Source: CAJXSD01 sp964633145 (GTDB lineage Bacteria > Pseudomonadota > Alphaproteobacteria > Rhodobacterales > Rhodobacteraceae). Taken from it: a DNA stretch of 32,595 nucleotides. The stretch spans positions 1-32,595 of the forward strand of contig CAZWFE010000027.1 in assembly GCA_964633145.1 (NCBI GenBank). The letters run 5' to 3'. Of the stretch, positions 7,779 through 16,392 are shown in pieces (the stretch's first letter is position 1; each line of letters starts with the position of its first letter). Below the pieces are notes generated by a model, which saw nothing but the letters and a program-made list of their open reading frames with translations, had not been told where the DNA came from and did not search any database. The position numbers and the translations under genes were made by a program.

Positions 7779-7793
7779 GAACAAGAGTAGAAC
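7779..7793. promoter_or_regulatory. LexA (SOS) box of recA
   Basis: GAACAAGAGTAGAAC fits the alphaproteobacterial LexA direct-repeat motif (GTTC-N7-GTTC read on the other strand) at all eight fixed bases. It overlaps the predicted transcription start of recA, so bound LexA would block the promoter until DNA damage. Confidence 0.85.
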
Positions 7794-7848
7794 AAACATG
7801 CGATTGCCGAATGTCGATTGCTGTGAAATAAGTAGGACGAATTCACAA

Positions 7849-8910
7849 ATGGCAGACCTTTTATCAATGACTGACAAAAAAAACGCGGAAAAGCAAAAAG
7901 CTCTAGACAGCGCTTTGGCCCAAATCGAACGCCAGTTCGGTAAAGGATCGATTATGAGATTGGGCGGTGACAATCCGATCCAGGAAATCGGTTCGACATC
8001 AACCGGTTCATTGGGATTGGATATCGCCCTAGGCATAGGTGGTCTGCCCAAAGGGCGGATCGTCGAAATCTATGGCCCTGAAAGTTCAGGGAAAACAACG
8101 CTAACCCTGCATTGTATCGCAGAGGAACAGAAAAAAGGCGGCGTTTGCGCCTTTGTCGATGCGGAACATGCGTTGGATCCATTATATGCGCGTAAATTGG
8201 GCGTTGATTTGGATGAATTGTTGATTTCGCAGCCTGACACAGGCGAACAGGCGCTGGAAATTACCGACACATTGGTACGCTCTGGTGCGGTGACTATGGT
8301 GGTGGTCGATTCGGTTGCTGCACTGACCCCTAAATCTGAGCTTGAGGGCGACATGGGTGACAGCAGCGTGGGTGTTCAGGCCCGTTTGATGTCACAGGCC
8401 ATGCGCAAACTGACCGCATCGATTAACCGTACAAACTGTACGGTTGTTTTCATCAACCAAATTCGGATGAAAATCGGCGTTATGTTTGGCAGCCCAGAAA
8501 CCACAACAGGTGGTAATGCGTTGAAATTCTATTCTTCGGTTCGTTTGGACATTCGCCGCATTGGCGCGATTAAGGATCGTGACGAAGTGGTGGGCAACCA
8601 AACACGGGTCAAAGTGGTCAAAAACAAGGTGGCGCCACCCTTTAAGCAGGTCGAATTCGACATCATGTACGGTGAAGGCATTTCCAAAACGGGCGAAATC
8701 CTGGATCTGGGTGTCAAAGCGGGCGTGGTTGATAAATCTGGCGCGTGGTACAGCTATGGCGACGAACGCATCGGGCAGGGGCGTGAAAACGCAAAAACCT
8801 ATCTGCGTGAGAATACCAGTGTTGCATTAGCGATTGAGGATAAAATCCGCGCCGCCCACGGTCTGGAATTCGACATTTCCGAAACGGATGATGATGTGAT
8901 GGAGGCCTGA
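7849..8910 (+). CDS. recA: Recombinase RecA
   Basis: The 353-residue protein forms ATP-dependent filaments on single-stranded DNA, drives strand exchange and triggers LexA self-cleavage. The Walker A motif GPESSGKTT lies at residues 76-84; the segments VVVDSVAALTPK, the DNA-binding loop region around SPETTTGGNALKF, and the acidic tail (ISETDDDVMEA) are typical. ATG 7849 (MADLLSM) was chosen over the upstream in-frame start at 7798. The family N-terminus is short, and 7798 lies only a few bases after the SOS box. An alternative start is the Met seven codons in. A terminator follows, so recA is probably monocistronic; no recX lies between it and alaS. Confidence 0.97.
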   Translation: MADLLSMTDKKNAEKQKALDSALAQIERQFGKGSIMRLGGDNPIQEIGSTSTGSLGLDIALGIGGLPKGRIVEIYGPESSGKTTLTLHCIAEEQKKGGVCAFVDAEHALDPLYARKLGVDLDELLISQPDTGEQALEITDTLVRSGAVTMVVVDSVAALTPKSELEGDMGDSSVGVQARLMSQAMRKLTASINRTNCTVVFINQIRMKIGVMFGSPETTTGGNALKFYSSVRLDIRRIGAIKDRDEVVGNQTRVKVVKNKVAPPFKQVEFDIMYGEGISKTGEILDLGVKAGVVDKSGAWYSYGDERIGQGRENAKTYLRENTSVALAIEDKIRAAHGLEFDISETDDDVMEA

Positions 8911-8938
8911 GACCTTACATTCATTTTCATGCAAAACG

Positions 8939-8962
8939 CGCGCCCCAAGGGGCGCGTTTTTT
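8939..8962 (+). terminator. Intrinsic terminator of recA
   Basis: CGCGCCC (8939-8945) pairs with GGGCGCG (8950-8956) around a CAAG loop, followed by six T (8957-8962) and more T after one G. It begins 28 bases after the recA stop and separates recA from alaS. Confidence 0.88.
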
Positions 8963-9046
8963 GTTTTGAACCCGCTGCCACCTGTGGACAACGTGAATTT
9001 GGGGGTATATGTCGGGATTAATTGAAAACGCATAGAAAGAACGGCA

Positions 9047-11707
9047 ATGACATCGCTAAACGACATTCGGTCAACCTTTCTGAATTACTTTGCCAAGCAG
9101 GGCCATGAAATTGTACCATCCAGCCCTTTGGTGCCACGCAACGATCCAACGTTGATGTTTGCAAATTCGGGTATGGTTCAATTCAAAAACCTGTTCACAG
9201 GGGTCGAAACCCGCGATTACAAACGCGCCACAACGGCACAGAAATGTGTGCGCGCAGGCGGCAAACATAATGATTTGGACAATGTCGGCTATACCGCCCG
9301 TCACCACACCTTTTTCGAAATGTTGGGCAATTTTTCGTTCGGCGATTATTTTAAAAACGACGCGATCCCATTTGCATGGGAATTGATCACCCGCGAATTG
9401 GACATCCCCAAGGATCGGTTGTTGGTGACCGTCTACCACACCGATGACGAAGCCGCCGACATCTGGAAGAAAGTGGCAGGTTTGTCGGATGACCGTATCA
9501 TTCGCATTCCCACCAACGATAATTTCTGGATGATGGGGCCAACGGGGCCTTGTGGCCCGTGTACGGAAATCTTTTTCGATCATGGTGAACAGCATTGGGG
9601 TGGACCTCCCGGCTCGCCTGATGAGGATGGCGACCGGTTTGTTGAAATCTGGAACTTGGTCTTTATGCAGTCCGAACAGTTCGAAGACGGATCCATGATT
9701 GATCTGCCCAACCAGTCGATTGACACTGGCATGGGCATTGAACGCGTTGCGGCGTTGTTGCAGGGCACCAATGACAACTACTCTACCGATCTGATCCGCT
9801 CGCTGATCGAGGCATCGGCCAATGCCACCAGTTCTGATCCCGATGGACCCGGCAAAACGCACCACCGTGTGATTGCCGATCACCTGCGGTCAACGTCATT
9901 TTTGATTGCGGATGGGGTTATGCCATCCAACGATGGACGCGGCTATGTTTTGCGCCGCATTATGCGCCGTGCGATGCGGCATGCACATTTGTTGGGGGCC
10001 AAGGATCCGGTGATGCACCAATTGGTGCCTGCGTTGGTACAACAAATGGGCGCGGCCTATCCCGAATTGGGACAGGCGCAGGCCTTGATCCAGGAAACCC
10101 TGCTGCAAGAGGAAACGCGTTTCAAACAAACGCTGGATCGCGGATTGAAACTGTTGGACGATGAATTGTCGAACCTGTCCGATGATGCGCCATTGCCAGG
10201 TACGGCGGCGTTCAAATTGTATGACACCTATGGGTTCCCATTGGATTTGACCCAAGACGCCCTGCGCGAAAAGGGCCGCAGCGTCGATACAGACGGGTTT
10301 GAAACCGCTATGGCCGAACAGAAAGCCAAGGCGCGCGCCGCATGGTCCGGTTCCGGCGAGGCAGCAGATGCCACAATATGGTTCGATGTGGCCGACAAAC
10401 ACGGCACAACCGATTTCCTAGGCTATGACACCGAAACCGCCGAAGGCCAGATTGCCGCAATCGTCAAAGGATCAGACCAGATCACCACAGCCAAGGCTGG
10501 TGATGAGGTTCAGGTCGTGTTGAACCAAACGCCGTTTTACGCGGAATCGGGCGGTCAGGTGGGCGACACCGGTGTCATTAAAACCGATGGCGCCACCGCC
10601 ACTGTCACCGATACGAAGAAGGTCGCGGGCGTGTTCATTCATTTTGCCCGCATTGATCAGGGCGAAATGTCGGTGGGTCAGGGCGCTGCATTGATCGTTG
10701 ATCACGATCGCCGCACCGCCATTCGCGCCAACCATTCCGCCACGCACCTGCTACACGAAGCATTGCGCCGCGCGCTTGGCGATCATGTGGCCCAGCGTGG
10801 GTCATTGAATGCATCCGATCGCCTGCGGTTTGATTTTAGCCATTCCAAGGCGATGTCGGATGCCGAATTGTCCGCAGTCGAGGACGAAGTAAACACCTTT
10901 ATCCGTCAAAACACCCGGGTTGAGACCCGCATTATGACCCCTGATGATGCCCGCGCCTTGGGGGCGCAGGCCTTGTTTGGGGAAAAATATGGCGACGAGG
11001 TTCGCGTTGTGTCCATGGGCACATTGGATGGGTCTGGCAAGGGCGTTGGCAAAAACACCTATTCCTTGGAATTGTGTGGCGGTACACATGTGCGCCAAAC
11101 GGGTGATATTGGGGCCTTTGTCCTGCTGTCGGACAGCGCCAGTTCCGCAGGTGTACGCCGTATCGAGGCATTGACAGGAACCGACGCAATGCGTCACCTG
11201 AAATCGCAATCAAACACCTTGTCGGTCATCGCGGCGGATTTGAAATCCAATGCGGCGGACGTGGCGACGCGGGTCAAATCATTGATTGACGAACGCAAGG
11301 CATTGGCAAACGAAGTGGCCCAGCTGCGCCGTGAACTGGCCATGGCCGGTGGTTCTGGTGGCGCGGGCGCTGCCGAGGCACAGGATGTCAATGGCGTTCC
11401 ATTCTTGGCGCAGGTGTTGTCTGGCGTGTCTGGCAAAGATTTGCCGGCCTTGATCGACGAACACAAATCCCGACTGGGATCTGCTGCGATTTTGTTGATC
11501 GCAGATACGGGCGGCAAGGTTGCCGTTGCAGCCGGTGTGACCGATGATCTGACCGGACGCGTGTCCGCCGTTGATCTGGTCAAGGCGGCTGTCCCTGAAT
11601 TGGGTGGCAAAGGGGGCGGCGGACGCCCTGATATGGCCCAAGGTGGCGGATCTGACGCTGCAAATGCAGATGCTGCAATCGCAGCTGCGAAAGCGGTCGT
11701 GCAATAA
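9047..11707 (+). CDS. alaS: Alanyl-tRNA synthetase
   Basis: This 886-residue cytosolic class II synthetase charges tRNA-Ala and edits Ser/Gly mischarges. It is full length: catalytic domain (about 1-240, including FFEMLGNFSFGDYFK and GPTGPCGPCTEIFFD), tRNA-binding helical domain, editing domain and C-Ala dimerisation domain. The editing-site zinc ligands are all present: His563 and His567 in HSATH, Cys677 and His681 in CGGTH. The Gly-rich C-terminus (GGKGGGGRPDMAQGGG) is typical. It follows the recA terminator, and the DUF1330 gene begins one base after its stop. Confidence 0.97.
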   Translation: MTSLNDIRSTFLNYFAKQGHEIVPSSPLVPRNDPTLMFANSGMVQFKNLFTGVETRDYKRATTAQKCVRAGGKHNDLDNVGYTARHHTFFEMLGNFSFGDYFKNDAIPFAWELITRELDIPKDRLLVTVYHTDDEAADIWKKVAGLSDDRIIRIPTNDNFWMMGPTGPCGPCTEIFFDHGEQHWGGPPGSPDEDGDRFVEIWNLVFMQSEQFEDGSMIDLPNQSIDTGMGIERVAALLQGTNDNYSTDLIRSLIEASANATSSDPDGPGKTHHRVIADHLRSTSFLIADGVMPSNDGRGYVLRRIMRRAMRHAHLLGAKDPVMHQLVPALVQQMGAAYPELGQAQALIQETLLQEETRFKQTLDRGLKLLDDELSNLSDDAPLPGTAAFKLYDTYGFPLDLTQDALREKGRSVDTDGFETAMAEQKAKARAAWSGSGEAADATIWFDVADKHGTTDFLGYDTETAEGQIAAIVKGSDQITTAKAGDEVQVVLNQTPFYAESGGQVGDTGVIKTDGATATVTDTKKVAGVFIHFARIDQGEMSVGQGAALIVDHDRRTAIRANHSATHLLHEALRRALGDHVAQRGSLNASDRLRFDFSHSKAMSDAELSAVEDEVNTFIRQNTRVETRIMTPDDARALGAQALFGEKYGDEVRVVSMGTLDGSGKGVGKNTYSLELCGGTHVRQTGDIGAFVLLSDSASSAGVRRIEALTGTDAMRHLKSQSNTLSVIAADLKSNAADVATRVKSLIDERKALANEVAQLRRELAMAGGSGGAGAAEAQDVNGVPFLAQVLSGVSGKDLPALIDEHKSRLGSAAILLIADTGGKVAVAAGVTDDLTGRVSAVDLVKAAVPELGGKGGGGRPDMAQGGGSDAANADAAIAAAKAVVQ

Positions 11708-11708
11708 A

Positions 11709-11996
11709 ATGTCGGCCCTGTGGATATCGCATGTCACGGTGACGGATCCGCAGGCCTATAAATCCTATGCCACGCGCGCGGTGGATATCATTGCCGAATA
11801 TGGCGGTGTGTTTTTATCGCGCGGTGGTGCGCACCGCCAACTAGAGGGAACCGCACATGAACGCCATGTGGTGGTGCGATTTCCCAGTCTGGATGCAGCA
11901 GAAAAATGTTATAATTCAGATGCGTATCAGGCGGCATTGATGTATGCGCAGGGCGCATCAGAACGTCAGTTGGTCATTGTCCAAGAAACGCAATGA
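11709..11996 (+). CDS. DUF1330 family protein
   Basis: This 95-residue protein begins MSALWISHVTVTDPQAYKSY. The pattern of 'V-D-AYKSYA', a central GG-FLSRGG and a C-terminal RFPSLDAAEKCYNSDAYQ-AL is characteristic of DUF1330 proteins, which have a dimeric alpha-beta barrel (ferredoxin-like) fold. No catalytic function is established for the family. ATG 11709 starts one base after the alaS stop, so translation is probably coupled. The gene ends three bases before the convergent TetR gene. Confidence 0.85.
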   Translation: MSALWISHVTVTDPQAYKSYATRAVDIIAEYGGVFLSRGGAHRQLEGTAHERHVVVRFPSLDAAEKCYNSDAYQAALMYAQGASERQLVIVQETQ

Positions 11997-11999
11997 CGA

Positions 12000-12614
12000 T
12001 CAATCACGATCCAAAATTCCCAATCCGCGCAGATATACCCCGATCCCTGTTTCCAATAAATCTTCGGGGTTGAAGGGGCTGACCGTTCCGGGGGAATTGC
12101 GTGCAAACAGTTCGACAACCCCATGCGACATCGCCCAGATATGGGCGGAAAACATGGCTGCAGGTGGCCTGCGGTCGGCTGGAATACGGTCGCATAGGTT
12201 CTGGGCGGCTAAATCTAAGACGCTGCGTGCCTTTTGGCTGGCGCGGGCCAGATCGGGGGTTCGATTGGTGGAAACGCCGCTTTCGAACATGGCGATATAG
12301 TGGCCCGGATATTGACGGGCAAAGGCCAAATAGGCGCGGCCTGTGCGTTCAAAGGCGGTCAGTGCAGACGGCTGCCCGTGATCATAGGCGTGTTCCATCA
12401 CATCGGCAAAAATTTCATAGCCCTGTAATGCGGCTTCGGCGATCAAATCTTCGCGGCCTTCGTAGTGGCGATAGACGGCAGCGGGGGTCACGCCGGCCTG
12501 TTTTGCGGCCTCGGACAGGGTAAAGCCGGTGGGGCCTTTGGCGCGGATCAGGTCTAGGGCGGCATCGACCAGGGCCTGTTTCAGGTTGCCGTGATGATAC
12601 CCACGTTTAGACAT
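12000..12614 (-). CDS. TetR/AcrR family transcriptional regulator
   Basis: The 204-residue protein starts at ATG 12614 (MSKRGYHHGNLKQALVDAAL), with GAGG six bases upstream; the open frame extends slightly further but lacks support. Residues about 12-58 are the TetR helix-turn-helix, with recognition region TLSEAAKQAGVTPAAVYRHYEGREDLI. The C-terminal part looks like the TetR C-terminal ligand/dimer domain found with HHGNL-type N-termini. The start overlaps the end of ppk2 by eight bases, so it is translated with ppk2 and may control the operon. Ligand unknown. Confidence 0.87.
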   Translation of the reverse strand: MSKRGYHHGNLKQALVDAALDLIRAKGPTGFTLSEAAKQAGVTPAAVYRHYEGREDLIAEAALQGYEIFADVMEHAYDHGQPSALTAFERTGRAYLAFARQYPGHYIAMFESGVSTNRTPDLARASQKARSVLDLAAQNLCDRIPADRRPPAAMFSAHIWAMSHGVVELFARNSPGTVSPFNPEDLLETGIGVYLRGLGILDRD

Positions 12615-13479
12615 GCCAAACCTCGGGTCCACCGGTGATCAGCGGATCCATGTTACCGATGGCCGATAAATCGCGCCCAGCATAGTCAAAGCGCGACAGT
12701 ATTTGTTGCAACGCTGCAATGCGCGCACGGCGTTTGTCATCAGACCGGACAACAGCCCAAGGCGCGTCAGTGTGATCGGTGCGTGACAGGGTATCCAATA
12801 TCGCATCGGAATAGGCATCCCATTTATGCAGACCATCCACGTCGATGCGGGACAATTTCCATTGCTTTAATGGGTCAGATTCGCGCGCTAAAAATCGGCG
12901 CAGCTGTTCGGCTTGTCCGATATTCAACCATATCTTGACTAATGAAATGCCCTCTTGGACCAGCATCTGTTCATAGGGAACCACCTGATCCATAAATTTG
13001 GCGCGTTGGTCGGCGGTGCAAAACCCGAAAACGGTTTCCACAACGGCACGATTGTACCAGCTGCGATCAAATATTGTCATCGTTCCTGCGGTGGGCATGT
13101 GTTTTACATAGCGCTGAAAATACCACTGACCTGCTTCGCGCTCCGTTGGTTTTGAAAGCGCGACAACAGATGTCTGCCGTGGTGACAGGTTTTCGCACAA
13201 ACGTTTGATTGTGCCACCTTTGCCCGCGGCGTCGCGGCCTTCGAATACCACGACGACGCGTTTGTTATTGGTTTTGATCCAGTTGTGAAACTTGGCCAAC
13301 TCTTGCTGCAAATCGGCCATATGCTTGCGATAGTGTGCCCCTGACATGCGTTTTGGATAGGGGTAATCGGGGTTTGCAATCTGTTTTGACTTGGGCGCCG
13401 CTGCAATCGCATCGCGTACGGATTGTGACGCATGATTTTTGTGAAAATCTGAAATGGCACCATCATAAGGCAAAGTCAT
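12607..13479 (-). CDS. ppk2: Polyphosphate kinase 2
   Basis: This 290-residue PPK2 transfers phosphate between inorganic polyphosphate and nucleoside diphosphates, often making GTP or ATP from polyphosphate. ATG 13479 was chosen because AAAGGA lies six bases upstream; an in-frame GTG at 13494 overlaps that ribosome site. Walker A is GRDAAGKGGT (about 81-90), Walker B is FDRSWYNRAVVE (about 137-148), and the lid segment SPRQTSVVALSKPTEREAGQWYFQRYV is intact. Length suits the one-domain class I PPK2. It lies 17 bases after metA and overlaps the TetR gene by eight bases. Confidence 0.93.
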   Translation of the reverse strand: MTLPYDGAISDFHKNHASQSVRDAIAAAPKSKQIANPDYPYPKRMSGAHYRKHMADLQQELAKFHNWIKTNNKRVVVVFEGRDAAGKGGTIKRLCENLSPRQTSVVALSKPTEREAGQWYFQRYVKHMPTAGTMTIFDRSWYNRAVVETVFGFCTADQRAKFMDQVVPYEQMLVQEGISLVKIWLNIGQAEQLRRFLARESDPLKQWKLSRIDVDGLHKWDAYSDAILDTLSRTDHTDAPWAVVRSDDKRRARIAALQQILSRFDYAGRDLSAIGNMDPLITGGPEVWHV

Positions 13480-13496
13480 TGCAATTCCTTTCACAC

Positions 13497-14420
13497 CTAT
13501 GTGCCGATTTCGTTCATATCAAACGGGGTTGTTTGGTAAATTTCGTTGATCCAATTGCCATACAGCAAATGCGCATGCGACCGCCACCGGTTTTCGGGCG
13601 GCTGATTGGGATCATCATTTGGATAGTAATTGGTTGGCACGTTGATTGGTTTACCCTCGGACACGTCGCGATCATATTCTTGCTTTAACGTATCGCTGTC
13701 ATATTCGAAGTGATTGAAAATATACAACGCGCGATGCAGATCATCCTTGATCAAGCAGGGGCCCACATGGGGGCTGGACGCAAGCGTGACCAAATCGGGG
13801 ATGGCATCAACATCGGCCTGTGCAATTTCGGTCCAGCGGCTGACGGGGATCACGAAATTATCGGAAAACCCGCGCAGATAGGGGGATGCAGGGTCGTTGC
13901 AGCTGTGGCGGAAACAGCCAAACGCCTTGGCGTCTAGTGCGATTTTGGGCACGTTGTGGAAATAATTGATCATCGCCATGCCCCCCCAACATACGCCAAA
14001 TGTCGAATGCACATGCGTCTGGGTCCAGTCAAAGACCTGTTTCAATTCATCCCAATATGTCACTTGATCAAAGGGCAGATGTTCAATTGGCGCCCCTGTG
14101 ATGATCAAGCCATCAAATTTTTCACCCGTTGCAGCAACCTCGGCAAAGGGGCGATAAAAACTTTCCATATGATCAAAAGCCGTATTGCGCGTTTGGTGAT
14201 CGGTCATACGGATCAGCGAAAATTCAATTTGCAGGGGTGTTGCCCCAATTAATCGGGCAAACTGCGTTTCCGTCTGAATTTTTTTGGGCATCAAATTTAA
14301 CAATCCAATGCGCAGGGGCCGAATATCCTGACGACCGGCCTGATCTTCGTCCATGACCATGACGCCTTCGCGCGTAAGCACGTCATAGGCGGGTAGGTTC
14401 GATGGGATTTTAATCGGCAT
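13497..14420 (-). CDS. metA: Homoserine O-acyltransferase, MetA family (predicted acetyl-CoA specific)
   Basis: This 307-residue cytosolic enzyme activates homoserine for methionine synthesis. It has the MetA core: N-terminal RPLRIGLLNLMPKKIQTETQF, catalytic Cys144 in FGVCWGGMA, and the His/Glu pair H237 and E239 in FNHFEYD. The specificity segment reads TGAPIEHLPF. Where E. coli succinyltransferase has Gly after GAPL, this protein has Glu113; in characterised family members that Glu goes with acetyl-CoA use. It may thus be an O-acetyltransferase despite the usual succinyl label. It lies 47 bases downstream of the P-loop ATPase gene and 17 bases before ppk2. Confidence 0.93.
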   Translation of the reverse strand: MPIKIPSNLPAYDVLTREGVMVMDEDQAGRQDIRPLRIGLLNLMPKKIQTETQFARLIGATPLQIEFSLIRMTDHQTRNTAFDHMESFYRPFAEVAATGEKFDGLIITGAPIEHLPFDQVTYWDELKQVFDWTQTHVHSTFGVCWGGMAMINYFHNVPKIALDAKAFGCFRHSCNDPASPYLRGFSDNFVIPVSRWTEIAQADVDAIPDLVTLASSPHVGPCLIKDDLHRALYIFNHFEYDSDTLKQEYDRDVSEGKPINVPTNYYPNDDPNQPPENRWRSHAHLLYGNWINEIYQTTPFDMNEIGT

Positions 14421-14467
14421 GTTGGATACTCTTGTGTTGGAAATACGCTAGGGCTCGTAACATAGGT

Positions 14468-15331
14468 TTAATTCTGTTGGGTCTCAAGGCTATGTTCAAT
14501 CAATTGATTGAAATCTTGTGGTGTTTTGACCTGTGCGATTTGATCTGCGGTCACGGTCACACCCCATCGTGCCATTCCTTGGTACAGTGGCTGACGATGT
14601 GCCAAGGCCTGCGCATAGGTCCAGCGCACAAAGGCGTCTGGGTCAACTTGGTCGGGTGATTGTGCCTTTAATTCTAGGTATTCGTCCCATTTCTGCGCCA
14701 AAAAATCGGGGCGATAATACATCGGCTTTGGGGCGCGATCGAACCTGCGGATCAATTCGGCGGTATGTTCCTGTGATCCTTTGATCCACACCAATAAGGC
14801 GCGTTGCGATAGGGTGGATAGGACCGGATCATTTGGGTCATCTGGATCGACAACTTCGCAGATGCTGCCACTGGTGTCGCACACAAAGTGGTCATAGCCA
14901 TAGATTTCGGATGCGCGATCAATAAAATGATCGGTGTCCAGCATTGCCTCAATCTCAGCTTTCTGATGTTGGGCCTGACGTTTTTTATACGCCTCAATGC
15001 TTAGCCCGCCCTTGGCTGGATCACCCGGTTTGCCCAGATAGGTCGACAGCGGCGCCAAATTATCAAAGGTGATGTTTGACGCGATATAGATTGAATCGCT
15101 TAGTAATAAGTCGCGCAAATACGGCACCTGCATCGCTTCGCGTTTGAAACTGTCGGCGATGTATTCGCCCATGTAACGCGTGCCAATGCGATAATCGACC
15201 GAGTAGTGGAACCATTGCCCCGAGGCCCGCAACATATTCGAGACATAGGTTTTACCCAAGCCCGACATGCCAAACAATACAACGCGTTTTTGTTCAGCTT
15301 CGGCCCATTGTGTTGCGGTGTCGTATTTCAT
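14468..15331 (-). CDS. P-loop ATPase/kinase-like protein of unknown function
   Basis: The 287-residue protein has a clear Walker A, FGMSGLGKTYVSN (residues 20-32), right after a short N-terminal strand. A later segment, YDHFVCDTSGSICEVVDPDD, is a plausible Walker B region. Charged segments follow (YYRPDFLAQKWDEYLELKAQ). No membrane helices or signal peptide are visible, so it should be cytosolic. I recognise it only as an ATPase-like family seen in Rhodobacteraceae; the reaction is unknown. It lies 47 bases upstream of metA on the same strand, suggesting co-transcription with metA and ppk2. The ribosome site is close (AAGGA abutting the ATG, or AGGG nine bases away). Confidence 0.78.
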   Translation of the reverse strand: MKYDTATQWAEAEQKRVVLFGMSGLGKTYVSNMLRASGQWFHYSVDYRIGTRYMGEYIADSFKREAMQVPYLRDLLLSDSIYIASNITFDNLAPLSTYLGKPGDPAKGGLSIEAYKKRQAQHQKAEIEAMLDTDHFIDRASEIYGYDHFVCDTSGSICEVVDPDDPNDPVLSTLSQRALLVWIKGSQEHTAELIRRFDRAPKPMYYRPDFLAQKWDEYLELKAQSPDQVDPDAFVRWTYAQALAHRQPLYQGMARWGVTVTADQIAQVKTPQDFNQLIEHSLETQQN

Positions 15332-15395
15332 TCCTTGGCCCTGTTCTTAGATGTTTTTCCGTTGGTAGCCTGCCGATCATAACAGGTCAACGGTG

Positions 15396-16259
15396 TTACG
15401 CATTTGTGCGTGATTGTGTCCAGATATTCAAATAATTCCCGGCAAAGATCAGCACCGCCCCGAGAAAGACATAGATATCCAGCGCTTCGCCATAAAACAG
15501 CATACCGATTATCGCGATGACGGGCAGGCGGGCAAAATCGACCGGCACAATCAATGTGGCCGGTGCCAACGACAGGGCCGTTGTCAGGCAAAAATGGGCC
15601 AACAATCCTGCGCATCCGATCAATATGATCCAAGGCAGGCTTATCATGCTGGGCAGTGCAATATCACCGTCATAGCCGGCACAGATCACACCGAAAACCG
15701 CCTGCATCACGGTTAGATAAAATAACACACAGGTAATGGTTTCCGTGCGTGTCAATCGTTTGGTCAGTAATATCGAAACCGCAAATCCGATTGCTGACAT
15801 GGCTGCCGTAATCACGCCCCACGACAATTCACCGCCAAACGGACGGGCCACGATTAAAATACCAATAAACCCCAAAACCGCTGATATCAGCTTGGGCAAA
15901 CTTAGCCGTTCGCCCAAAAACATAGGCGCCAGTAACAAAACCCATATGGGCGATGTAAATTCTAATGCAAACACTTGGGCCAATGGGGCTGCGGTGACGG
16001 CGAAAAACCAAAGGTTTTGTCCACCAAAGTGAAACAGATTGCGGATTGAATGTATATGCAGATGACGACGCGAAATATCGCCAAAACCATTGCGCAGCGT
16101 GGTCACGCTGAGGACGATGAAAATACCCACGAAACTGCGATACATCATGATTTCGAATGTGTCTAATTCGAATGATACCGCGCGGCCCGCCACTGCCATT
16201 GCCGAAAATGACGCGATTGCGCCGATCATATAAAGAACTGCTTTTACCGTTTGGGTCAT
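15396..16259 (-). CDS. EamA/DMT-family membrane transporter
   Basis: The 287-residue protein consists of about ten membrane helices in two EamA repeats. It starts at ATG 16259 (MTQTVKAVLYMIGAIASFSAMAVAGR); the upstream extension of the frame is hydrophilic, lacks a good ribosome site and overlaps the T tract of the asd terminator. Conserved EamA features include the early RS/R pair in helix 2 (MMYRSFVGIFIV), the end-of-repeat GFIGILIVARP, and the second-repeat VPVDFARLPVIAIIGMLFYGEALD. Such carriers export metabolites or amino acids across the inner membrane; the substrate cannot be told. Confidence 0.87.
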   Translation of the reverse strand: MTQTVKAVLYMIGAIASFSAMAVAGRAVSFELDTFEIMMYRSFVGIFIVLSVTTLRNGFGDISRRHLHIHSIRNLFHFGGQNLWFFAVTAAPLAQVFALEFTSPIWVLLLAPMFLGERLSLPKLISAVLGFIGILIVARPFGGELSWGVITAAMSAIGFAVSILLTKRLTRTETITCVLFYLTVMQAVFGVICAGYDGDIALPSMISLPWIILIGCAGLLAHFCLTTALSLAPATLIVPVDFARLPVIAIIGMLFYGEALDIYVFLGAVLIFAGNYLNIWTQSRTNA

Positions 16260-16341
16260 CTGTGTATCGCCTGAAATAATGTACACACTGGGACGTGTTT
16301 TGGGGTCCAAGTCAAGCCCTTGGACCTGTAATGCCCTGATC

Positions 16342-16372
16342 AAAAATAAAAAAGGCGACCCAAAGGGCCGCC
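16342..16372 (-). terminator. Intrinsic terminator of asd
   Basis: Read on the minus strand, GGCGGCCC, loop TTT and GGGTCGCC form an eight-pair stem (one G-T), followed by TTTTTTATTTTT. It lies about 20 bases beyond the asd stop and separates asd from the downstream EamA gene. Confidence 0.88.
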
Positions 16373-16392
16373 GTTTTCGGGTGTATGATCGT

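Noticed and set aside
9071..9883. 270-codon minus-strand open frame opposite alaS
   Set aside because: Antisense shadow of a full-length alanyl-tRNA synthetase gene.
14421..14467. SAM-II-type riboswitch before metA, as seen in some alphaproteobacteria
   Set aside because: Only 47 bases separate metA from the upstream gene and I see no SAM-II pseudoknot core there.
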